In this document: positions 1 to 4,400 of the stretch, piece by piece
Layout of the letters: the number at the start of each line of letters is the position of its first letter
Numbering within the stretch: position 1 is the first letter of the stretch
NCBI GenBank assembly: GCA_020051025.1
Contig: JAGVJS010000400.1
Location: forward strand, 1-5,013
Length of the DNA stretch: 5,013 nt
From: Sphingobium sp.
GTDB taxonomy: Bacteria > Pseudomonadota > Alphaproteobacteria > Sphingomonadales > Sphingomonadaceae
Direction of reading: 5' to 3'
Position numbers and translations under genes: made by a program
Notes under the pieces: model-generated
Database searches by the model: none
The model's input: only the letters and a program-made list of their open reading frames with translations
What the model was told of the DNA's origin: nothing

Positions 1-309
1 GCCGGTCGCCAGATCCTCCGGCAGGCCGATGGAGATCGCCGCCGTCCCCGCGGGATCGCGCAGCAGCAGCGCGGCATCCTCATTCAGCAGCAAGATCCGC
101 CGGGCATGACCGATCAGCCGCTCGCCCATCGCCGTCAGGCATACCGGCCGCGCCGACCGGTCCACCAGCCTGTGCCCCGCCATCGCCTCCAGCCGGCCGA
201 TCTGCTGGCTGATGGTCGACTGGGTCATGTTCAGCCGCTCGGCCGCATGGGTGAAATTGCCGCTGTCGGCAATGGCGACAAGGCTGCGCAGCAGGCGGGG
301 ATCAAACAT
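1..309 (-). CDS. LysR-family transcriptional regulator, N-terminal part (cut by window edge)
   Basis: This is a DNA-binding regulator of the LysR family, acting in the cytoplasm. The minus-strand frame from ATG 309-307 is open to position 1 and gives 103 residues with no stop. Residues 1-60 form the typical winged helix-turn-helix: an MFDPRLLRSLVAIADSG opening, FTHAAERLNMTQSTISQQI around the recognition helix, then RLEAMAGHRLVDRS in the wing and LTAMGERL leading into the linker helix. The start of the effector-binding domain (ISIGLPEDL) appears near residue 92. Full-length members have about 290-310 residues, so two thirds lie outside the window. In-frame ATGs at 318 and 324 are possible starts; none has a clear Shine-Dalgarno sequence, and 309 fits the family N-terminus best. 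The gene is divergent from the amidohydrolase with about 100 bp between them, the usual layout for a LysR protein controlling its neighbour. The effector is unknown. Confidence 0.93.
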   Translation of the reverse strand, partial: MFDPRLLRSLVAIADSGNFTHAAERLNMTQSTISQQIGRLEAMAGHRLVDRSARPVCLTAMGERLIGHARRILLLNEDAALLLRDPAGTAAISIGLPEDLATG

Positions 310-327
310 GGCCGTCATTATCATTCT

Positions 328-342
328 GCATGCTATCCATGC
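328..342. promoter_or_regulatory. Inverted repeat GCATG-N5-CATGC, candidate operator
   Basis: A perfect 5-bp dyad, GCATG CTATC CATGC, lies between the divergent LysR and amidohydrolase genes. Its centre (335) is about 50 bp upstream of the start point predicted for the amidohydrolase, where LysR proteins often bind. It does not fit T-N11-A exactly. Binding by the adjacent LysR protein is inferred. Confidence 0.35.
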
Positions 343-346
343 CAAC

Positions 347-361
347 ATGTAATTTGCGCAT
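347..361. promoter_or_regulatory. T-N11-A dyad (ATG-N9-CAT), candidate LysR box
   Basis: ATG at 347-349 and CAT at 359-361 form a 15-bp dyad with T348 and A360 in the T-N11-A geometry typical of LysR sites. It overlaps the proposed -35 element and lies 19 bp, centre to centre, from the upstream dyad. The match is short, so the position in the divergent region carries most of the weight. Confidence 0.35.
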
Positions 362-381
362 GATGGTGGAGCCGTTAAAAT
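354..381 (+). promoter_or_regulatory. Candidate promoter of the amidohydrolase gene
   Basis: TTGCGC (354-359) and TAAAAT (376-381) are separated by 16 bp. The -10 hexamer matches TATAAT at five of six positions and is one of the few AT-rich spots in this GC-rich region; the -35 keeps only the TTG. Transcription would begin near 388, leaving a leader of about 24 nt before the start at 412. Confidence 0.4.
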
Positions 382-411
382 CCCGCATCCCCTCTGGAGC
401 GCCGACCGACG

Positions 412-1860
412 ATGAAGACCCTGCTGGCCACCACTCTGCCCCTGATCGCGCTGATCGCCTCCCCCGCGCTCGCCGCCCCGCAACAGGCGGACATGATCAT
501 CCGCCATGTCTCCGTCATCGACGTTGAGCAGGGCCGCGCCAACGCCGATCAGGCCGTGGTCCTGCGCGGCGCGGACATCGTCGCGGTCGGCCCGGACAAG
601 ACCATCGCCAAAGACTGGCAAACCACCGGCACGATCGAGGGCAAGGGCCGCTTCCTCATCCCCGCGCTCTGGGACATGCACGTCCATTTCGGCGGCGGCC
701 CGGACCTGATCGAGGAGAATAAGGCGCTCCTCCCCCTCTATGTCGCCCATGGCATCACCACCATCCGCGACTGTTCGGGCGATCTGCCCGACACTGTCCT
801 GCAATGGCGCCACGACATCGCCAGCGGCAGCCTGTTCGGCCCGCGCCTCCTCACCTCCGGCGCGAAGATCGAAGGGATCGCGCCCGTCTGGAAGGGCACG
901 ATAGAGGTCGGCAGCAAGGCCGATGTGGATGCCGCCATCACCCGGCTCCAGCAGCGCGACAAGGTCGATTTCGTCAAGATCACCGACAGCACATTGAAGC
1001 CCGACCTGTTCCTCTACGCCGTGTCTCAGGCAAAGGCGCATGGCCTGCGCAGTTCGGGGCATATCCCGATGGCGCTGACCGTCGGCCAGGCGGTGGATGC
1101 CGGCATCAGTTCGATCGAGCATCTCGACTATGCCTATAAGGCCGGCGTGAAGGACGAAGCCGCCATCGCCGCCGATTTCGCCGCCGGCCGCATCGACCGG
1201 GCGGAGGCCAATCGCCGGCTCGACAGCGGTTTCGACACCGCCACCGCCATGGCCGCCTATCGCAATTTTGCGAGCAAGGGCGTGTTCGTCACCCCGACCC
1301 TGAATGGCAGCCGCATCCTCACCTATCTCGACCGCGATGCCCATGCGAACGATCCCTATCTCGCCTATATCGGGCCGAAGCTGCGCAAGACCTATGACTG
1401 GCGCATCCAGCGCGCGGCGGGTGCGGATGCCGCCGCCATCGCCGCCCGCCACGATCATTTCGAACGCATGGCCGCCATCTTGCCGCTGTTGCAAAAGGCC
1501 GGCGTCACGATCATCGCGGGCACCGATGCAGGCTTCCTCAACAGCTTCAACTATCCCGGCATCGGCCTGCATGACGAACTGTCGCTGTTCGTGAAGGAAG
1601 GCCTCACCCCCGCCCAGGCGCTCTCCGCCGCCACCCGTGCCGGCCCCGCCTGGTCCGGCCAGCTCGATCGCTATGGCAGCGTCGCAAAGGGCAAAGCCGC
1701 TGACCTCGTTCTGCTCGACCGCAATCCGCTCAAGGACATCGAAGCCACCCGCGCCATCGCCACCGTCGTCATGCGCGGCAAAGCCTATGACCGCGCCGCG
1801 CTCGATACGATGCTGGCGGACACAAAGGCCAAGGTCGCGGACTGGAACAAGGTGCCCTGA
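412..1860 (+). CDS. Exported metal-dependent amidohydrolase (imidazolonepropionase / prolidase-like)
   Basis: This 482-residue protein belongs to the amidohydrolase superfamily, whose members hydrolyse amide or related bonds at one or two metal ions in a TIM barrel. Residues 1-21 are a Sec signal peptide (MKTLL, hydrophobic core, SPALA) with likely cleavage at ALA-21, so the enzyme should be periplasmic. An N-terminal beta-sandwich strand (IIRHVSVIDVEQG) precedes the first metal motif DMHVHFGG (H90, H92). K189 in FVKI is in place to be the carboxylated bridging lysine, H217 (SSGHIP) and H237 (SIEHLD) are the next ligands, and D372 (AGTDAG) is the catalytic aspartate. The C-terminus has the family signature GSVAKGKAADLVLLDRNPL. 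The complete site suggests an active binuclear enzyme of the subgroup containing Xaa-Arg/Xaa-Pro dipeptidases, but the substrate cannot be read from sequence. The start is supported by the signal peptide and a weak TGGAG at 395-399. LysR regulation is inferred from the divergent neighbour. Confidence 0.93.
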   Translation: MKTLLATTLPLIALIASPALAAPQQADMIIRHVSVIDVEQGRANADQAVVLRGADIVAVGPDKTIAKDWQTTGTIEGKGRFLIPALWDMHVHFGGGPDLIEENKALLPLYVAHGITTIRDCSGDLPDTVLQWRHDIASGSLFGPRLLTSGAKIEGIAPVWKGTIEVGSKADVDAAITRLQQRDKVDFVKITDSTLKPDLFLYAVSQAKAHGLRSSGHIPMALTVGQAVDAGISSIEHLDYAYKAGVKDEAAIAADFAAGRIDRAEANRRLDSGFDTATAMAAYRNFASKGVFVTPTLNGSRILTYLDRDAHANDPYLAYIGPKLRKTYDWRIQRAAGADAAAIAARHDHFERMAAILPLLQKAGVTIIAGTDAGFLNSFNYPGIGLHDELSLFVKEGLTPAQALSAATRAGPAWSGQLDRYGSVAKGKAADLVLLDRNPLKDIEATRAIATVVMRGKAYDRAALDTMLADTKAKVADWNKVP

Positions 1861-1867
1861 ATCCTCC

Positions 1868-1896
1868 CCGTTCGTTCCGAGCATAGTCGAGAAACG
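1868..1896 (+). repeat. REP-like unit A (plus orientation)
   Basis: This is one of four 29-bp units related to units at 1914-1942, 3332-3360 and 3407-3435. It begins 8 bp after the amidohydrolase stop codon. It is the most diverged copy, with CATAG where the others have CGAAG, and a C replacing T at unit position 10 that breaks one pair of the 6-bp stem. Its variable stem pair is T-A (1875 and 1894). Confidence 0.8.
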
Positions 1897-1900
1897 TGAA

Positions 1901-1954
1901 GCGCTACCCTGACCGCTTCCCGACTTCGCTCGAAGCGAATGGGAAGGGTAGCGC
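1901..1954. terminator. Strong hairpin downstream of the amidohydrolase, containing REP unit B
   Basis: GCGCTACCCT (1901-1910) is perfectly complementary to AGGGTAGCGC (1945-1954), a 10-bp GC-rich stem. Inside it, TCCC (1918-1921) pairs with GGGA (1941-1944), and CTTCG-CT-CGAAG (1924-1935) can form an inner hairpin. No U-run follows, so this may be a weak or factor-dependent terminator, or an mRNA 3'-end stabiliser for the upstream gene, rather than a textbook intrinsic terminator. Confidence 0.5.
1914..1942 (-). repeat. REP-like unit B (minus orientation)
   Basis: Read on the minus strand, this unit matches unit C (3332-3360) except at positions 3 and 23. Its stem CGCTTC/GAAGCG is intact and its variable pair is C-G (1935 and 1916 on the two strands). 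It faces unit A across a 17-bp spacer, giving a BIME-like inverted pair. Confidence 0.85.
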
Positions 1955-1979
1955 CATCCTGTGCGCAGTCGAGAGTGCG

Positions 1980-2026
1980 TTCCACTTCGATTGCATCCAT
2001 TTCCACCATGCGTTACCACGTTCCAC
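1980..2026 (+). promoter_or_regulatory. Three TTCCAC direct repeats spaced 21 and 20 bp
   Basis: TTCCAC occurs at 1980-1985, 2001-2006 and 2021-2026, each preceded by G or T. The spacing is close to two DNA helical turns, so all three copies would face the same side of the helix. They lie just upstream of the lyase-like gene. A regulator bound cooperatively is one reading; chance recurrence of a hexamer is the alternative. No clear -35/-10 pair was found here. Confidence 0.35.
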
Positions 2027-2039
2027 AAAATGGACATGT

Positions 2040-2043
2040 GGAG
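2040..2043 (+). promoter_or_regulatory. Ribosome binding site that fixes the lyase-like start
   Basis: GGAG ends 6 nt before ATG 2050 and directly abuts ATG 2044, so spacing favours 2050. The site overlaps the right arm of an imperfect dyad (CCAC 2016-2019 with GTGG 2038-2041, and TCCA 2022-2025 with TGGA 2031-2034) that could partly hide it in the mRNA. Confidence 0.6.
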
Positions 2044-2049
2044 ATGAAG

Positions 2050-3321
2050 ATGCGCGCAAAAGGGTTGGCTCTGACGGGACTGCTGCCGCTGCTGGTCGCC
2101 GCGGCCCCGACACCCAAACCGGCCAGCTGGATCGACGCCACGACCGGCCACCGCATCGTCCGGGTGGATGACCGCCCCGGCAATTACGGCCTTTATTTCA
2201 ACTATAACCCGTTCACCCCGGACGGGAAGCGGATGATCTATCTGACGCCCGAAGGCATCCGCGTCGCCGACACCAGCAACTGGACCACGAAGCTGGTCCT
2301 GAAGGAAAAGATCGACCGGCTGCTGTTCGTCGGCAACCGTGCACCGGTCGCTTATTACAGCACCAGCCCGATCGGCAATGAAGCCGCCTCCACCATCTGG
2401 TCGGTCGATCTCGATACCGGCAAGCGCCGCCGCATCGCCGACCTGCCAGGCGGCCGCATCGCCTCTATCAATGCCGACGACACGCTGCTCGCCGGCCATC
2501 GCGAACTGGAGCCGCTACCCGCCGCCATCGCCGCGCAGGGCAATCGCGATCCCAAAACCGGCTCCCCCACCTATGCCGCCAACGGCCCGGACGGGAAACC
2601 CCTACCCTTCGCCATCGCCAAGGAACAATGGATGGCAAAGCGCCTCGCCGCCGGGGTGCCGATGGAAATCTTCACCATCGACATCCGCACCGGCGAGCGC
2701 AGAACGGTGACGCAATCCAAGGACTGGCTGAACCACGTCCTTTTCTCGCCATCGGACCCGACCCTGCTATCCTATTGCCATGAAGGGCCGTGGCAGAAGG
2801 TCGATCGCATCTGGACCATCCGCACCGACGGCAGCCAGAAGACGAAGGTGCATCAGCGCACATTTCAGGGCGAGATCGCCGGCCATGAATATTGGGCACC
2901 CGACGGCCGCACCATCTGGTACGACCTGATCCAGCCCATGGACACGCGCTGGCTCGCCAGTCTGGACGTGGTCAGCGGCAAGCGCGTCTGGTATAAATTG
3001 GGCGAAGGGCAAGGCAGCTATCATTACAGCTCCTCGCCTGACAGCCGCATCTTCTCCGGCGACGGCAATGACGCAGGCAAATATATCAGCCTCTTCCGCC
3101 CCCGCGCCGATCCCAATCCCCGTGTGCCCGATACGCTGGACGGCGACAGGCTGATCGCGGCCGGCGACCTGCAAACCGAGCGCCTCGCCGACCTGTCGAA
3201 ACAGGATTACACCCTCGAACCCAACCAGCATTTCACGCCCGACGGCAAATGGCTGGTCTACCGCGCCAATGTGGAGGGCAAGCCGGCCATCTACGCGGTT
3301 GAAGTGGCGAAGGCGCAGTAA
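2050..3321 (+). CDS. Exported oligogalacturonate lyase-like (PL22-type) beta-propeller protein
   Basis: This protein of 423 residues resembles oligogalacturonate lyases, which split small unsaturated pectin oligomers by beta-elimination. Residues 1-19 form a signal peptide (MRAKG then a leucine-rich core ending VAAA), implying export, whereas classical family members are cytoplasmic. The rest looks like a beta-propeller with repeated blade motifs: TPDGK (56-60), FSPSDP (232-237), APDGR (283-287), SPDSR (329-333) and TPDGK (396-400). The clearest family stretch is NHVLFSPSDP followed by SYCHEGPW (241-248) and GHEYWAPDG (278-286), with H244 and H279 candidate active-site histidines. The C-terminal motif is EPNQHFTPDG (390-399), where the classical enzymes, as I recall, have a His-Pro-His metal motif. 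The same frame extends back to 1939, but that would place 37 non-signal residues, encoded partly by REP sequence, before the signal peptide. Substrate is uncertain: pectin oligomers or another uronate-containing compound. Confidence 0.85.
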   Translation: MRAKGLALTGLLPLLVAAAPTPKPASWIDATTGHRIVRVDDRPGNYGLYFNYNPFTPDGKRMIYLTPEGIRVADTSNWTTKLVLKEKIDRLLFVGNRAPVAYYSTSPIGNEAASTIWSVDLDTGKRRRIADLPGGRIASINADDTLLAGHRELEPLPAAIAAQGNRDPKTGSPTYAANGPDGKPLPFAIAKEQWMAKRLAAGVPMEIFTIDIRTGERRTVTQSKDWLNHVLFSPSDPTLLSYCHEGPWQKVDRIWTIRTDGSQKTKVHQRTFQGEIAGHEYWAPDGRTIWYDLIQPMDTRWLASLDVVSGKRVWYKLGEGQGSYHYSSSPDSRIFSGDGNDAGKYISLFRPRADPNPRVPDTLDGDRLIAAGDLQTERLADLSKQDYTLEPNQHFTPDGKWLVYRANVEGKPAIYAVEVAKAQ

Positions 3322-3331
3322 CGTCCAAACT

Positions 3332-3360
3332 CCGTTCGCTTCGAGCGAAGTCGAGAAGCG
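3332..3360 (+). repeat. REP-like unit C (plus orientation)
   Basis: This 29-bp unit begins 11 bp after the lyase-like stop codon. It has a perfect 6-bp stem, CGCTTC (3337-3342) with GAAGCG (3355-3360), around a 12-nt loop that contains GAGCGAAGTC. Its variable stem pair is C-G (3339 and 3358). Confidence 0.9.
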
Positions 3361-3406
3361 CCGGGACCGCACTTCTCGTTTAGCTTCGCCGCACTCGGCT
3401 CTGTCC

Positions 3407-3435
3407 CGTTTCTCGACTTCGCTCGAAACGAACGG
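3407..3435 (-). repeat. REP-like unit D (minus orientation)
   Basis: Read on the minus strand this unit differs from unit C at only two of 29 positions, 8 (T for C) and 27 (A for G). These two positions pair with each other in the stem, so the hairpin is preserved. It ends 9 bp before the SRPBCC stop codon and is separated from unit C by 46 bp. Confidence 0.9.
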
Positions 3436-3444
3436 ATGTTGTTT

Positions 3445-3912
3445 TCACGCACTCGCCGCCGACGTCTCGCTCAGCGCTTTGAACTGCTCCATCATCTGGT
3501 CCCATCCGGGATGAAAGCCCATTGCCTCATGCCGCGCCTTCGCCTCCGCGGTCCAGTGCCGCGCGGTCGCGGTAAAGCGGGTGCCTTCCCCTTCATCCTC
3601 GAACCGCCAGAGCGCGGTGATAAATGCCTCCTGCGGAATCCAGCCCAACGCATAGGCATCGGTCGTCACGACGAGTTCGTTCGGCACTACCTCCAGGAAC
3701 ACGCCCTCCATCGGCCCGGTTTCCTCACCATCGGGGCCGAACATCTGCACCGCGCTGCGGCCGCCGGGGCGCATATCCTCCTCGATCACCTCGGCCCGCC
3801 AGGGCTTGGGGCAGAACCATTCCTCCTTCAGGTCGGTCCACACTTTCCAGCAGATCGCGCGCGGCGCAGCGATATGGCAGGTGACGGACAATTCATGGTC
3901 TGCGCTGCTCAT
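3445..3912 (-). CDS. SRPBCC (AHSA1 / activator of Hsp90 ATPase-like) domain protein
   Basis: A 155-residue protein, the usual size for a single START/Bet v1-like helix-grip domain of the AHSA1 type. Recognisable parts are the opening strand HIAAPRAICWKVWTD (13-27), KEEWFCPKPW (29-38), the DMRPGGRSAVQMFGPDGEE turn (46-64), EGVFLEVVPNELVVTTDA (69-86), WRFEDEGEGTRFTATARHW (102-120), and the family hallmark MGFHPGWDQMMEQF (131-144) at the C-terminal helix. These proteins bind hydrophobic ligands in a cavity; bacterial members mostly have no assigned ligand, and no role in Hsp90 stimulation is implied. It is cytoplasmic, with no signal peptide. The ATG overlaps the upstream gene's TGA (ATGA, 3909-3912), and AAGGGGAAG stands about 5 nt upstream, so it is probably translationally coupled. 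Its transcript should end at the REP pair just downstream. Confidence 0.93.
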   Translation of the reverse strand: MSSADHELSVTCHIAAPRAICWKVWTDLKEEWFCPKPWRAEVIEEDMRPGGRSAVQMFGPDGEETGPMEGVFLEVVPNELVVTTDAYALGWIPQEAFITALWRFEDEGEGTRFTATARHWTAEAKARHEAMGFHPGWDQMMEQFKALSETSAASA

Positions 3913-4400
3913 GCGGCTTCCCCTTCAAAGGCCGCCTGCATCGCGGCGGTGTCCAGTTTCCGCATGGTCATCATCACCCCCATCATCCGGGCGATGCCCT
4001 CGCGATCGTCGGTCTTGTAATTATCCATGATCTGCCGCGTCACCAGCTGCCAGCTCAGGCCATATTTGTCCGTCACCCATCCGCACGGCCCATCCTTGCC
4101 GCCATCGGCGGTCAGCGCGTCGAAATGCCGATCCAGTTCCGCCTGATCCTCGCACGCCACCGACAGCGATATCGCCTCGTCAAAGGTGAATTGCGGCCCG
4201 CCATTCAGCGCCTGATAGCTTTGCCCGAACAAAGTGAACTCGACCAGCAGCACGCTCCCGCCCGGCAAGGGCGAAGGCGACGGGTTTTCCTGCGGATAGT
4301 AACTGACATGGTCGATCGACCCGCCAAAGACGGACACATAGAAACGCGCCGCCTCCTCGGCCTTGCCGTCAAACCAGAGGCAGGGGGAAATCTTGCTCAT
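3909..4400 (-). CDS. VOC family protein, PhnB-like (glyoxalase/bleomycin-resistance fold)
   Basis: A 163-residue single VOC-superfamily protein of the PhnB / 3-demethylubiquinone methyltransferase-like type; despite that name these are not shown to be methyltransferases. Landmarks: KISPCLWFDGKAEEAARFY (3-21), FGGS (26-29), LLVEFTLFGQSYQALNGGP (51-69), FDEAISLSVAC (73-83), GWVTDKYGLSWQLV (107-120), and a C-terminal helix with the MMGVMMTMRKLD pattern (139-150) that typical members share. The stretch NPSPSPLPGG (39-48) is a proline-rich loop. No catalytic activity can be assigned. The chosen ATG (4400-4398) overlaps the preceding gene's TGA as TGATG and has a GGGGGCGG sequence upstream. The frame is open further upstream to 4706, but that part only shadows the preceding gene. 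Its TGA overlaps the SRPBCC start, so the three genes form one translationally coupled unit. Confidence 0.92.
   Translation of the reverse strand: MSKISPCLWFDGKAEEAARFYVSVFGGSIDHVSYYPQENPSPSPLPGGSVLLVEFTLFGQSYQALNGGPQFTFDEAISLSVACEDQAELDRHFDALTADGGKDGPCGWVTDKYGLSWQLVTRQIMDNYKTDDREGIARMMGVMMTMRKLDTAAMQAAFEGEAA

Larger units (their letters stand above)
3332..3445. terminator. Inverted REP pair between convergent genes, likely bidirectional terminator
   Basis: Units C and D are nearly perfect inverted copies and can pair over 29 bp; CGGGAC (3362-3367) and GTCCCG (3403-3408) extend the complementarity into the spacer. For plus-strand transcripts the unit D hairpin is followed by a T-rich stretch, TGTTGTTTT (3437-3445), which fits intrinsic termination. 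The element occupies almost the whole 123-bp gap between the convergent lyase-like and SRPBCC genes. Confidence 0.55.

Noticed and set aside
106..363. 85-codon plus-strand open frame over the LysR gene
   Set aside because: The opposite strand encodes an unmistakable LysR helix-turn-helix, and this product is low-complexity Arg/His/Pro-rich sequence.
1939..2049. Upstream start for the lyase-like protein at 1939 (or 2008, 2044)
   Set aside because: Starting at 1939 would translate part of REP unit B and bury the signal peptide. ATG 2044 directly touches the Shine-Dalgarno sequence; ATG 2050 has the proper 6-nt spacing.
2767..3372. 201-codon minus-strand open frame antisense to the lyase-like gene
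   Set aside because: It lies opposite a gene with clear family motifs and starts inside REP unit C. Long antisense frames are common in GC-rich genes, and the product shows no recognisable domain.
1868..3435. CRISPR array or transposon ends
   Set aside because: Only four units in two inverted pairs, 1.4 kb apart with genes between them, no regular spacers, no cas or transposase gene and no target-site duplications.
3436..4020. 194-codon plus-strand open frame across the SRPBCC and VOC genes
   Set aside because: It is the shadow of two well-supported minus-strand genes; its product is rich in Arg, His and Pro without domain features.
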